A DNA stretch of 37,349 nt from a bacterium (GTDB lineage: Bacteria > Sysuimicrobiota > Sysuimicrobiia > Sysuimicrobiales > Thermofontiviventaceae), in NCBI GenBank assembly GCA_030550015.1, contig JAUQQG010000115.1, forward strand, positions 1-37,349, written 5' to 3'. Under the pieces are notes generated by a model, which worked only from the letters and a program-made list of their open reading frames with translations, ran no database searches and was not told the DNA's origin. Shown here one piece after another: positions 23,814-32,325 of the stretch; within the stretch, counting starts at the first letter, position 1; each line of letters starts with the position of its first letter. Made by a program: the position numbers and the translations under genes.

Positions 23814-24748
23814 TCGTCGCGCTAGCGGGTGGCGTCGGCGGGAGCAAGCTCGTGGAAGGGCTAGCCCATCTCGTCTCCCCGCCTGAGGATCTCGTGGTTG
23901 TCGTCAATACAGCAGACGACGAGGAATTCTATGGGCTGTATGTCTCCCCGGATCTGGACACGGTGATGTACACCTTGGCCGGGATCGTCAACAGGGACAG
24001 CGGGTGGGGTGTTGAGGACGATACTTTCGAGGCCCTGGGGATGCTAGGAAGGTATGGAGAAGAGACCTGGTTCCGCTTGGGAGACAAGGACCTGGCAACG
24101 CACATCCTCAGGACCCGGGAACTCCGACAGGGAAAGTCCTTGACCGAGGTGACTGCGGGCCTCACCAGGAGGCTGGGCGTGCGGGCAAGGATCCTTCCTA
24201 TGTCCGATGATCCTGTCCGCACCATTGTCCAGACCCCAGAGGGAGAAGTTGCGTTCCAGGAGTACTTTGTGAAACGCCGGGCCAGCGACCCGGTGGTGGG
24301 TGTGCGGTTTGAGGGGATCGACCGCGCTAGGCCTACTCCTCAAGTCCTTTCGGCCCTTCGTGAGGCCGAGATGATTGTCGTTTGTCCAAGCAACCCAATC
24401 GTGAGCATCGGACCGATCCTTTCCCTCCCTGGATTCCGCGAGGCCCTCAGGGAGGCACAGGCGGTGAAGGTCGCCGTGAGCCCGCTTGCAGCTGGACGCG
24501 CTTTCAAGGGTCCTACCGTGGAGATGATGCAGGGCCTTGGGTACGAAGCCTCATCGTTTGGAGTGATCTCCCTCTACTGTGACTTTCTCCACGTAGCCCT
24601 CATTGACGAGAGCGATGCCGAGCTCACCCCGCGCATCCAGGAGCTTGGGATCCGGGTTGTGGTCCGGTCTATCGCTATGCGTACCCTGGAGGAGAAGGTG
24701 GCCCTTGCAAAAGCAGTCCTGGAGGTCGCCTCCCTCGGGAGAGGTTGA
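23810..24748 (+). CDS. cofD: 2-phospho-L-lactate / phosphoenolpyruvate transferase of F420 synthesis
   Basis: 312 residues, the normal CofD/FbiA length. It joins the activated three-carbon acid (from CofC) to Fo, giving F420-0 or dehydro-F420-0. The nucleotide-binding start ALAGGVGGSKLVEGL and the signature NTADDEEFYGLYVSPDLDT followed by VMYTLAG are diagnostic; CPSNPIVSIGPILS and VSPLAAGRAFKGP follow. Start choice: the ATG at 23810 overlaps the nitroreductase stop by four bases and begins exactly at the conserved core, while the frame is open further upstream only as an overlap artefact. Whether lactate or PEP is used cannot be read from the sequence. Confidence 0.93.
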   Translation: MIVALAGGVGGSKLVEGLAHLVSPPEDLVVVVNTADDEEFYGLYVSPDLDTVMYTLAGIVNRDSGWGVEDDTFEALGMLGRYGEETWFRLGDKDLATHILRTRELRQGKSLTEVTAGLTRRLGVRARILPMSDDPVRTIVQTPEGEVAFQEYFVKRRASDPVVGVRFEGIDRARPTPQVLSALREAEMIVVCPSNPIVSIGPILSLPGFREALREAQAVKVAVSPLAAGRAFKGPTVEMMQGLGYEASSFGVISLYCDFLHVALIDESDAELTPRIQELGIRVVVRSIAMRTLEEKVALAKAVLEVASLGRG

Positions 24749-24755
24749 GGTCACC

Positions 24756-25397
24756 TTGGAGGTTCACGTCCTCGTTCCTGCAAAACCCCCCGCCACCGCG
24801 AAGTCCCGACTGGCTCCCATCCTGGGCCCTGGGGAGAGGGAGACGTTCTCCCAACGGATGCTGAAACACGTCTTAAAGGCGATTCGGGAGGCGGGGATCG
24901 ATTTTTGCTGGGTGGTAGGTGGAGATCCAAGGATCGAAGGAATCGCACGCGAAACCAATTGCCTACCCCTGCCAGAGCTGGGGGAGGATCTCAACACCAC
25001 GCTGGAGAGGGCGATTCGCGAAGTGGCCAGCGATGGGCTTGTCCTCATCCTCCCCGCCGACCTCCCCTTGCTTACGGCAGGGGAGGTGAGAACGCTTGTC
25101 TCGGCAATGGGGCCTGGACAGGGGGTGATCGCATCAGACCGCAGGGGGGAGGGAACAAATGCCATCGGCTTCCCTGGGGAGGTAGCGCTTTCCCTCTCCT
25201 TTGGTCCAGGGAGCTTTTCTCGGCACCTGAAAATCCTGGAGGAGTCGGGAGTGTCCGTGTGCAGGGTGGATCTCCCGGGTTTGGCTTTCGATGTGGACAC
25301 CCCCGGGGATCTCCTCCTTCTCGCGACCCTTGCTTCCTGTTACCCTCACCTGGTGGATTTACTTCCGCCGCGCCTCTTGGAAGGCCCATCCTCGTGA
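24756..25397 (+). CDS. cofC: 2-phospho-L-lactate / PEP guanylyltransferase of F420 synthesis
   Basis: 213 residues from a TTG at 24756, seven bases after the cofD stop; no ATG or GTG is available at a sensible place. The CofC/FbiD fold is visible as VHVLVPAKPPATAKSRLAPI, GERETFSQRMLKHV, the metal-binding LPADLPLLTAGE, and FDVDTPGDL near the C-terminus. It activates phospholactate, phosphoenolpyruvate or 3-phosphoglycerate with GTP for CofD. CofE and the Fo synthase genes are not in the window, so the pathway is completed elsewhere. Its stop faces that of the minus-strand nucleotidyltransferase two bases away. Confidence 0.88.
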   Translation: MEVHVLVPAKPPATAKSRLAPILGPGERETFSQRMLKHVLKAIREAGIDFCWVVGGDPRIEGIARETNCLPLPELGEDLNTTLERAIREVASDGLVLILPADLPLLTAGEVRTLVSAMGPGQGVIASDRRGEGTNAIGFPGEVALSLSFGPGSFSRHLKILEESGVSVCRVDLPGLAFDVDTPGDLLLLATLASCYPHLVDLLPPRLLEGPSS

Positions 25398-25399
25398 TC

Positions 25400-26116
25400 T
25401 CAACGGGAGGACTCCAAGAACGCCGCGAATAGCCGTCTTTCGAGCTCTCGGGAGACCTCTGAAAGATCCTTTACCGTGTCTACTGCTCGCCAGTAGGCCC
25501 TGGACTTGAAAGCCCCTAGGAGGCGTTCCCGGGCAAGCTGGGGGAAGGTTGTATTCTCGTGATCCCCTTGGTCAGGAAGGTAGGGATAGATCTTTTTGGA
25601 CAGGACATAGATCCCCGCGTTAAACCAGTACGGTAACTCTGGCTTTTCCACAAAGGCCACGATGCGATCCTGGTCGTCTACCTCCACAATGCCGTAGGGA
25701 CTGACGAAAGGTGCCAGGACGACTGTGGCAAGAACACCGGAGGAACGGTGGGCATCGAGGAGAGGCTGGAGGCGTAAATTCGTGACGACGTCGCCATTTG
25801 TGGCAAGGCACAGCTCCTCGTCGTCGTCGAGAAGCTGGAACGCTTGCTTGAGCGCGCCTCCCCTTCCGAGAGGCTCGGTCTCAATGGAATAGCGGATGCG
25901 CACCCCCCACTTCTCTCCGTCACCGAAGAACTCCTGGATCACCTCGTGGCGGTATCCGCAGGCGATGACAATGTCCGTGATCCCTTGGGCCTGGAGCCAC
26001 TGGATCTGGTAGCCCAGGATAGGGATCCCCAGGATCTCCACCATGGGCTTCGGGCGATCCTGGGTGTAAGGGCGAAGGCGTTCTCCTTTTCCACCTGCCA
26101 GGATGATCGCATGCAT
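25400..26116 (-). CDS. Sugar-nucleotide nucleotidyltransferase (mannose-1-phosphate guanylyltransferase-like)
   Basis: 238 residues. The N-terminal signature AIILAGGKGERLRPYTQDRP then KPMVEI is that of NDP-sugar pyrophosphorylases, followed by GIPILGYQIQWLQAQGITDI, LGRGGALKQAF, TNGDVVTN (metal-binding Asp), and FVEKPELPYWFNAGIYVL. The short single-domain form lacks the C-terminal left-handed helix of full GlmU or GlgC proteins. It makes an activated sugar for cell-surface polysaccharide or a compatible solute; the sugar and nucleotide are not determined. It starts at an ATG with GGAGGTGTACGGGAG just upstream and is transcribed away from usp. Confidence 0.88.
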   Translation of the reverse strand: MHAIILAGGKGERLRPYTQDRPKPMVEILGIPILGYQIQWLQAQGITDIVIACGYRHEVIQEFFGDGEKWGVRIRYSIETEPLGRGGALKQAFQLLDDDEELCLATNGDVVTNLRLQPLLDAHRSSGVLATVVLAPFVSPYGIVEVDDQDRIVAFVEKPELPYWFNAGIYVLSKKIYPYLPDQGDHENTTFPQLARERLLGAFKSRAYWRAVDTVKDLSEVSRELERRLFAAFLESSR

Positions 26117-26209
26117 CTCCCGTACACCTCCGGTGGAAGGGTTGGCACTTCCATTCTAGGGTAACCTCAGCAAAATCTCTAGACAAGATGTTGGTGGGAG
26201 TCCTTAGGG

Positions 26210-26228
26210 AAAGTCGGCACGACTTTTC
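26210..26228 (+). other. Small hairpin in the usp upstream region
   Basis: AAAGTCG (26210-26216) and CGACTTT (26220-26226) pair around a GCA loop, extended by G-U and G-C pairs, and are followed by TTCTC. It lies 75-90 bases before the usp start in the divergent region shared with the nucleotidyltransferase. It could be an operator, a leader hairpin or a weak terminator; nothing decides between them. Confidence 0.3.
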
Positions 26229-26301
26229 TCAGTGCCTCGCAAAAGGAGTTGGTGGTGGGGAGCTGGAAGTGTACTGCAAAAATGGCAGGAGGAGGGTGGA
26301 G

Positions 26302-26784
26302 ATGGAGGGATCACAAGGCAGTAGAACGCCGGCAAAGGTGAAAGTCAGGCGGATCCTGGCACCTACCGACTTCTCTGAAGCGGCTGAGCCGGCGCTGCAT
26401 TGGGCGATAGCCCTTGGGGAGGTGTTCGGTGCAGAGGTGGTCATCCTGCATGTCATGGATCTCAGTATCGCAGCGCTCGCTGGGCTTCCCTCGCAGATCG
26501 CGGCCTTCCCTGCTGCTGGTGAGCTCCTGGAGAGAGTTCGGAGCGAAGCGGAACAGGAGATGGCAAAGGTGGCCGCGCGGTTTCCCACGGCGCGGACGCT
26601 GCTACGGGAAGGCTCTCCCCGCTCGGTGATCCTCGAGGTTGCCGCAGAGATCGGTGCAGACCTCATCGTCATGGGCACACACGGCAGGACTGGCCTCGCC
26701 CACGTCTTCTTTGGGAGCGTCGCCGAACACATCGTCCGGCACAGCAAAATCCCCGTCCTGACTGTCCGCCAGGCGGAGGGATGA
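26302..26784 (+). CDS. Universal stress protein (UspA family)
   Basis: 160 residues from the ATG at 26302, which follows AGGAGGAGGGTGGAG; the frame is open further upstream but without a comparable site. A short polar N-terminus leads to RRILAPTDFSEAAEPALHWA, then LHVMDLSI, AAEIGADLIVMGTHGRTGLA, and HVFFGSVAEHIVRHSKIPVL. The pattern G-x-x-G-x(9)-G-S is complete, so this is an ATP-binding type. The role is in stress tolerance in the cytoplasm; the specific trigger is unknown. It is a single gene, convergent with the adenine-deaminase-family gene. Confidence 0.92.
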   Translation: MEGSQGSRTPAKVKVRRILAPTDFSEAAEPALHWAIALGEVFGAEVVILHVMDLSIAALAGLPSQIAAFPAAGELLERVRSEAEQEMAKVAARFPTARTLLREGSPRSVILEVAAEIGADLIVMGTHGRTGLAHVFFGSVAEHIVRHSKIPVLTVRQAEG

Positions 26785-26799
26785 TACGCCCGCGCATCC

Positions 26800-26823
26800 C
26801 TGGAGCTCAGAGGAGAGCCCCAG
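26800..26823. terminator. Weak hairpin between convergent usp and ade-family genes
   Basis: CTGGAGCTC (26800-26808) pairs with GAGCCCCAG (26815-26823) with one A-C mismatch and a six-base loop, in the 44 bases between the two stop codons. There is no clear T run on either side, so termination would be inefficient. Its position is the only other support. Confidence 0.25.
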
Positions 26824-26828
26824 AACTT

Positions 26829-28631
26829 TCATGAGGTGCGCTGGTTTCGTGCATCCTCCTCTGGGAAGAGACCTAGGAGCTGCCCATCGCGCAGGCGGGC
26901 GTAGCCCCGCTGGGTGAGGCGCAGGTGGGGAATGGCCGCGGTCGTCAGGACCTCTGCCCCCAGCAAAGGATCCTCTAAGGCGCTCCCCAGATGCCTCATC
27001 GTCTGTTCCACCTTATCTAGGGCTTCCACGATCTCCGGGAGCGGCGCAGGGCTCATGATCCCAGCGATGGGTGCACAGAACTCAGCCACCACATGCCCGC
27101 TGTCAACCACCACAGCCCCGCCCTGGATCTCCGCCACGCGATTGACCGCTACTGCCATGTCCCGCGCATCCGTCCCTACGACAACCATGCAAGGGGAGTC
27201 CCATGCCATGGTGCTGGCCAGGGCTCCCCTCTGGAGCCCAAATCCTCGCACGAAGCCTACGAAGCGCTCCCCAGATCCCCTACAGCGTTCCAGGGCTGCC
27301 ACTTTGATCACGTCTTGTTCCCGATCGATGTGTACCTCACCCCCGTGCACAGGGAGTCTCGCCTCACCTTCCCGGGTGACCAGGTGGGTCACCATCTCGA
27401 TCACGCGCACCCGAACCTCTCCTTCCTGCAGTGGGGCCGCCACTTTGAAGTCCTGGGGCTCGGCCGGTCGAGCAAGCCGTACAGATTGGTACGCCTCTCC
27501 CGGGAAGGTGATGGATCTTGGTTCTACGACAAGCTGCCCCTCGCGAGCAATCAGACGACCGCGGCAGTAGACCCGCCACGGCCGGAAGTTCCGCAGATCA
27601 TCGACGAGAATCATGTCCGCCTGCCGGCCCGGCGCGATGCCACCAATGAGGTGGTCGAGCCGGAAGTGTTCCGCCACGTTCAAGGTGGTAGCCTGGATGG
27701 CCTTCACCGGATCGAGGCCGAGGGCAATGGCGCGGCGCAAGGTACGGTCCAAGTAGCCGTCCCGGAAAAGCCGGCGCGGCCCTACGGAATCGGTGACGAG
27801 GATCATGTGGCGCAAGTCCAGGTTCCCTTGACACCACAATGGGGCGAAGGCGTCCAGGTCGCGTCGGATCTCCCCATCCCGCGCCATCCAGTACACCCCT
27901 AACCGCAGGCGTTCCAGAGCCTCCTCTGCGGTGATGGGTTCGTGGCAGCTGGAGATCCCTGAAGCGACGTAGGCAGCAAGGCGCTGGCCCCTGGCACCTG
28001 CGGCATGGCCCTCGACGACCTTTCCGGCGCGATGGGCTTCGTGTGCGAGATGCAGCAACCGTAGGTCTTCCCGCAGCACGAGGTTCCCCCAGTAGATCTC
28101 GCCCAGGCCCACGACGTCCTCCCGCAGGAAAAGATCCCTGTAATATTGGACAGGCGGAACGCCCTCCTCCAGGAACTCCGCAACCGCTGCAAGGGGAGGA
28201 AGTGTAGCAAAAAAAGAGATAGGTTGACCTGCCAAAGCATCCAGCATAGCGGTGATCCCTAGTACCCCGAGGATCGACGCCATCTCGGTGAGCTCTGTGA
28301 CCACGGTCGTTGTCCCCCCGGGGGCAGCATACCGGATGAACTCTTCGATGCCATACCGGGTGATGAGGTGGGTGTGGCCTTCCACCAGGCCTGGTGTCAG
28401 CAGCCGTTTCTCTGCGTCTACCACCTCCGTGTGATCCCCGATGGCGAACCGTGCGTCCGGTCCCACGTAGGCAATCCATGGTCCTTTGATCGCTACATCG
28501 ATGTTTGGCAGGATCTCCGAGGTATACACACAGACAAGCGTTGCGTTGCGGACGACCAGGTCCGCAGGTTCCCGCCCAAGTGCCACATGCATGAGAACAC
28601 GCCGTTCCTCAAGGGAAGGAGAAAGTCGCAT
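26829..28631 (-). CDS. Adenine deaminase-family amidohydrolase (divergent)
   Basis: 600 residues from the ATG at 28631, chosen because GGGAGG lies eight bases upstream; longer in-frame starts overlap the hisS promoter. The protein matches adenine deaminase end to end: GLVEGHTHLITR (metal-binding H86 and H88), GLGEIYWGN (E178), VEGHAAG (H209), SSCHEPITAEEALERLRLG (H230), LVTDSVG (D281), and the C-terminal domain with FVRGFGLQRGALAST and APIAGIMSPAP. Adenine deaminase converts adenine to hypoxanthine and ammonia for purine salvage. Two motifs differ from the usual ones: SCHE replaces SDHE, and the first motif reads EGHTHLIT instead of DGHVHIES. A changed substrate is possible, so I give no gene symbol. 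Confidence 0.8.
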   Translation of the reverse strand: MRLSPSLEERRVLMHVALGREPADLVVRNATLVCVYTSEILPNIDVAIKGPWIAYVGPDARFAIGDHTEVVDAEKRLLTPGLVEGHTHLITRYGIEEFIRYAAPGGTTTVVTELTEMASILGVLGITAMLDALAGQPISFFATLPPLAAVAEFLEEGVPPVQYYRDLFLREDVVGLGEIYWGNLVLREDLRLLHLAHEAHRAGKVVEGHAAGARGQRLAAYVASGISSCHEPITAEEALERLRLGVYWMARDGEIRRDLDAFAPLWCQGNLDLRHMILVTDSVGPRRLFRDGYLDRTLRRAIALGLDPVKAIQATTLNVAEHFRLDHLIGGIAPGRQADMILVDDLRNFRPWRVYCRGRLIAREGQLVVEPRSITFPGEAYQSVRLARPAEPQDFKVAAPLQEGEVRVRVIEMVTHLVTREGEARLPVHGGEVHIDREQDVIKVAALERCRGSGERFVGFVRGFGLQRGALASTMAWDSPCMVVVGTDARDMAVAVNRVAEIQGGAVVVDSGHVVAEFCAPIAGIMSPAPLPEIVEALDKVEQTMRHLGSALEDPLLGAEVLTTAAIPHLRLTQRGYARLRDGQLLGLFPEEDARNQRTS

Positions 28632-28767
28632 GATCCCAGCCTCCCGCATCGAGGGGTTGCGGTCGTTGAATGGGCCCCTCGGCACACCGTAAAGAGGTTC
28701 GTTGAGGTACTGGATAACCCTTGTTTCGAGGCACGCCGGACAGGTTCCTCTCAACGGTCGCGTCGAT

Positions 28768-28797
28768 TTGACAGCAAGAAAGAAGCGGCAGTACAAT
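28768..28797 (+). promoter_or_regulatory. Promoter of the T-box/hisS-aspS operon
   Basis: TTGACA (28768-28773), an 18-base spacer and TACAAT (28792-28797). Transcription should begin near 28804, at the 5' edge of the T-box leader. It lies inside the sequence upstream of the divergent adenine-deaminase-family gene. Confidence 0.75.
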
Positions 28798-28803
28798 AAA
28801 ATC

Positions 28804-29077
28804 CAAGCGAGAGGCGATGAAGAAGAGGAGTAGGCCTGGACTCCTGCTCAGAGAGGGAGGAGGCGGTGAGAGTCTCCCCGGGATCCTGGCTGAACGACGC
28901 TTCCGAGCCGCGGCCCGAAGGGATGGCGGGTGCTATACCTGTGTAGGGCTAGCCGGGACCGCCCGTTAGCGCGGCCAGAGTGCCACGGCTCCCAGGAGAG
29001 CTGTGGAATCAGGGTGGCACCGCGGGCTGAATGCTCCCGTCCCTGCTTAGAGCGCATGCTGACAGGGCGGGAGTTTT
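28804..29077 (+). ncRNA. T-box riboswitch, apparent aspartate specifier
   Basis: The T-box proper, AGGGTGGCACCGCGG (29011-29025), is a near-perfect match to the consensus that binds the free tRNA acceptor end. Stem I landmarks are in order: GATGAAGA, AGTA of the S-turn (28829-28832), AGAGAGG (28850 on), GGTGAGAG (28865-28872), and GAAC followed by GAC (28896-28898) and the closing CTTCC. By alignment with the glyQS layout (GAAA, specifier, purine, pyrimidine arm), the specifier codon is GAC, Asp. Uncharged tRNA-Asp would favour the antiterminator and switch on hisS-aspS. The leader is G+C-rich and ends in a clear terminator. T-box identity is near certain; the specifier is an inference. Confidence 0.92.
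29034..29077 (+). terminator. Intrinsic terminator of the T-box leader
   Basis: CTCCCGTCCCTG (29034-29045) pairs with CAGGGCGGGAG (29063-29073) with a single bulged T, followed by TTTTGTTT. The 5' arm begins just after the T-box, so it competes with the antiterminator as expected for transcriptional T-boxes. Confidence 0.88.
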
Positions 29078-29152
29078 GTTTCAGGCCCTCCCAGTCATCT
29101 CTTGACATTGGCAGGGTCCCGTGGGGGATCCTGGCGACCGAAGGAGGCAGGG

Positions 29153-30421
29153 ATGAAGTATCGAGCGGTGCGGGGGATGCATGACATCCTCCCCGAGGAA
29201 TCTTGGAAGTGGCAGTACCTAGAGGAGAAGATCCGGACATTCGCCCACCGGTACGGGTTCAGGGAGATCCGCACCCCCATGCTCGAGTACACCGAAGTGT
29301 TCCAGCGTGGTGTGGGGGAAGGGACGGACATTGTCGAGAAAGAGATGTACACCTTCCTCGATCGGGGGGGAAGGAGCCTAAGCCTGCGCCCGGAAGGGAC
29401 CGCGGCAGTTGTACGAGCCTACCTTGAGCACAACCTCGGTGCCTCCGGAACGCCCGTGAAGCTGTACTACATCGCTCCTCTGTTCCGTTACGACCGACCC
29501 CAGCGCGGCCGCTACCGTCAGCACCACCAGTTCGGAGCGGAGATCCTGGGGACGCCTGATCCGGCCGCCGATGCTGAGGTGCTGAGCCTTCCCATCCGCC
29601 TGATGCAAGACCTTGGCCTGCGTGAAGTGGAAGTCCATCTGAACAGCGTCGGGGACGCGGCATGCCGGCCGCGGTACATTGCGGCCCTCCGGGAATACTT
29701 CGGAAGGTATCTGGATGAGCTGTGCCCGGATTGCCGAAGGCGCTATGATGTGAACCCTTTACGCATCCTTGACTGCAAGGAGGAACGCTGTCACCGTCTG
29801 ACCCGGGAGGCGCCCACGATCTTCCCCTACCTCTGTCAGGAGTGCCGTAATCACTTCGAGGGTGTCCAGGAGCACCTGGATTGGCTGGGAATCCGTTACA
29901 CCATCGATCCCTTCATCGTCCGGGGTCTCGATTACTATACCAGGACGGCAGCGGAGGTATACTCCGGGAAGCTCGGGGCGCAGAATGCCATGTTCGGAGG
30001 CGGGCGGTACGATGGTCTAGCCAGCCAGCTTGGCGGTCCTCCTGTCCCTGGCGTCGGCTTTGGGATGGGGATCGAGAGGTTGCTCCTCGTGCTGGAGGAA
30101 GAAGGCATCGCGTTGCCTCGGGAGGACGGTGTGGATGTGTTCGTGGCCACAACGGGGAAGACAGGACACCGAGAGGCATTCCAGCTTCTGGACCAGATGC
30201 GCCAGGCCGGCCTGCGCGCCGATGGGGATCCTTCCCATCGGGAGCTTCGTGCCCAGATGAAGCTGGCCAATCGTCTGGGGGCGCGTTACGCGGTGATCCT
30301 TGGCGAAGAAGAGTTGCGCCTGGGTATGGCCACTGTGCGAAATATGGCCAGCGGGGATCAGGAGCGCCTCCCACTCGAAGGCTTGATTGAGGCGCTTCGG
30401 GAACGGATCCAGAAAACGTGA
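29153..30421 (+). CDS. hisS: Histidyl-tRNA synthetase
   Basis: 422 residues, the standard bacterial length. It charges tRNA-His. Motif 1 region is RAVRGMHDILPEESWKW and YGFREIRTPMLEYTEVFQRG; motif 2 is LFRYDRPQRGRYRQHHQFG; the histidine-binding motifs are GLDYYTRTAAEVYS and FGGGRYDGLASQLGG; motif 3 is GFGMGIERLLLVL. The C-terminal anticodon-binding domain follows from about residue 330. The start ATG at 29153 has GGAGG six bases upstream; the frame is open 17 codons further but without a site. It is the first gene after the T-box leader, 14 bases before aspS. Confidence 0.97.
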   Translation: MKYRAVRGMHDILPEESWKWQYLEEKIRTFAHRYGFREIRTPMLEYTEVFQRGVGEGTDIVEKEMYTFLDRGGRSLSLRPEGTAAVVRAYLEHNLGASGTPVKLYYIAPLFRYDRPQRGRYRQHHQFGAEILGTPDPAADAEVLSLPIRLMQDLGLREVEVHLNSVGDAACRPRYIAALREYFGRYLDELCPDCRRRYDVNPLRILDCKEERCHRLTREAPTIFPYLCQECRNHFEGVQEHLDWLGIRYTIDPFIVRGLDYYTRTAAEVYSGKLGAQNAMFGGGRYDGLASQLGGPPVPGVGFGMGIERLLLVLEEEGIALPREDGVDVFVATTGKTGHREAFQLLDQMRQAGLRADGDPSHRELRAQMKLANRLGARYAVILGEEELRLGMATVRNMASGDQERLPLEGLIEALRERIQKT

Positions 30422-30435
30422 AGGAGAGAGGAGCC

Positions 30436-32211
30436 ATGGGGACAGCTTGGAAGAGGACACACTACTGTGGGATGATCTCTACGAACGAGGAAGGACAAGA
30501 GGTCACCTTGATGGGCTGGGTGCAGAGAAGGCGGGACCACGGGGGTCTCATCTTCGTGGATCTCCGTGACCGGGAGGGGATCGTCCAAGTGGTGTTCAAT
30601 CCCCAGCACTCCCAGGAGGCGTTTGCGGTAGCTGGGGAGGTACGTGGAGAATACGTCCTGGCCGTTCGCGGTGTAGTTTCGCGGCGTCCACCAGGGACCG
30701 AGAACCCCAGGATCAAAACTGGTCAGGTGGAGGTATTGGCCACGGAGGCGGAGATCCTGAACCCCTCCTTGAACCCGCCGTTTCCCATCGACGACGTAGA
30801 GGTGGACGAGGCGGTCCGGCTTCGCTACCGGTACCTCGACCTCCGGCGAACTCGGATGTACCGGAACTTGGTACTCCGGCACCGGTTGGCCAAGGCGACG
30901 CGGGACTTTCTCGACAGGAAGGGGTTCATTGAAGTCGAAACACCGTTTTTGATCAAGACCACGCCGGAGGGGGCCAGAGACTTCCTCGTTCCCAGCCGCC
31001 TCCACCCTGGGAAGTTTTACGTGCTCCCCCAGTCCCCGCAGCTGTTCAAACAGATCTTGATGGTTGCCGGGTTCGATCGCTACTTCCAGATCGTCCGCTG
31101 CTTCCGCGACGAAGACCTCCGGGCGGACCGCCAGCCGGAGTTCACCCAGATTGATATGGAGATGAGCTTCGTCGACCAGGAAGACGTGCTCCAGCTGGTG
31201 GAGGAGCTGATGGCGTACTTGATGGAGAGGGTGATGGGGGTGTCCGTGAAGACCCCCTTCCCGAGGCTCACGTATGCCCAAGCCATGGCGAGGTATGGTT
31301 CGGACAAGCCAGATCTCCGTTTTGGAATGGAGATTGCCGATATCACCGAGGCGTTTCAGCATCCCCAGGCGAGGGTCATCTCTGAGGCCATGGCCGCTGG
31401 AGGCGTAGTGCGGGCTATCCATGCGAGACAGGCTGCTCACCTGACGCGCAGGGAGGTAGAGGAACTCGCCTCAGTGGTCCAGTCTGCGGGAGGAAAGGGG
31501 CTGATCCCACTGTACATTACCTCTGATGGAGCGAGGTCACCTCTCGGCCGGGCCATCACCGCGGAGGAGGTGGAGAGGATCCGGGAGCGACTGGGCGCGC
31601 AAGATGGGGACCTCATTCTCATCGTGGCAGACGAACCAGAGAAAGCCTCAGAGCTCTTAGGACAAGTGCGGTTGGAACTGGCGCGGAGGCTGGGGATGAT
31701 CCCGCGGGATACATACGCCTTCGCCTGGGTTGTGGAGTTTCCTATGTTCGAGTGGAGCGAGGAGGAGAAAAAGCTCGTGGCTAAGCACCACCCGTTCACC
31801 TCACCTATGGACGAAGACCTTCCCTATCTCGAGTCGGATCCTTTGCGGGTGCGAGCCAAGGCGTATGACCTCATCTTGAACGGAGTGGAGCTTGGTGGGG
31901 GAAGCATCAGGATCCACCGCGCGGAGCTGCAGGCTCGGGTGTTCAAGGCTCTCGGCATCTCGGAGGAGCAAGCCCAGAGGAAGTTCGGCTTCCTCCTGGA
32001 GGCTTTCCAGTATGGGGCTCCTCCCCATGGGGGGATCGCGCTGGGGTTTGATCGCCTCGTCATGCTCCTGTGCGGGGAGGAGACGATCCGCGACGTGATC
32101 GCCTTTCCCAAGACCCAGAGTGGGATGGACCTTATGATTGGTGCTCCTTCCGAGGTGGAGGAACGCCAGCTGCGGGAAGTACACATCCGCGTGGATCAGA
32201 GGGCAGGGTAG
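30436..32211 (+). CDS. aspS: Aspartyl-tRNA synthetase
   Basis: 591 residues, the bacterial-type length with the GAD insertion domain. Visible parts are the OB-fold anticodon domain (VTLMGWVQRRRDHGGLIFVD), FLIKTTPEGARDFLVPSRLH, motif 2 CFRDEDLRADRQPEFTQIDM, and motif 3 GGIALGFDRLVMLLCGEETI followed by RDVIAFPKTQSG. The start ATG at 30436 follows GAGAGGAG; an earlier GTG at 30418 is in frame but overlaps the hisS end. It charges tRNA-Asp and, in organisms without AsnRS, also tRNA-Asn; which applies here is not visible. It shares the T-box control with hisS. Confidence 0.97.
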   Translation: MGTAWKRTHYCGMISTNEEGQEVTLMGWVQRRRDHGGLIFVDLRDREGIVQVVFNPQHSQEAFAVAGEVRGEYVLAVRGVVSRRPPGTENPRIKTGQVEVLATEAEILNPSLNPPFPIDDVEVDEAVRLRYRYLDLRRTRMYRNLVLRHRLAKATRDFLDRKGFIEVETPFLIKTTPEGARDFLVPSRLHPGKFYVLPQSPQLFKQILMVAGFDRYFQIVRCFRDEDLRADRQPEFTQIDMEMSFVDQEDVLQLVEELMAYLMERVMGVSVKTPFPRLTYAQAMARYGSDKPDLRFGMEIADITEAFQHPQARVISEAMAAGGVVRAIHARQAAHLTRREVEELASVVQSAGGKGLIPLYITSDGARSPLGRAITAEEVERIRERLGAQDGDLILIVADEPEKASELLGQVRLELARRLGMIPRDTYAFAWVVEFPMFEWSEEEKKLVAKHHPFTSPMDEDLPYLESDPLRVRAKAYDLILNGVELGGGSIRIHRAELQARVFKALGISEEQAQRKFGFLLEAFQYGAPPHGGIALGFDRLVMLLCGEETIRDVIAFPKTQSGMDLMIGAPSEVEERQLREVHIRVDQRAG

Positions 32212-32290
32212 TTCCTTCAGTCTCTCCATGTGCTGCCACGGCGTATTGGAGATTGGAGTGGGCACGGCAAGAACCTTGGAAGAGCTCCCA

Positions 32291-32319
32291 TTGCCCAGAT
32301 CGCAAGGGTGTGGTATGAT
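32291..32319 (+). promoter_or_regulatory. Promoter of the 6S-like RNA
   Basis: TTGCCC (32291-32296), a 17-base spacer and TATGAT (32314-32319). Expected start near 32326. It lies 80 bases after aspS and has no open reading frame behind it. Confidence 0.6.
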
Positions 32320-32325
32320 ACTCTC

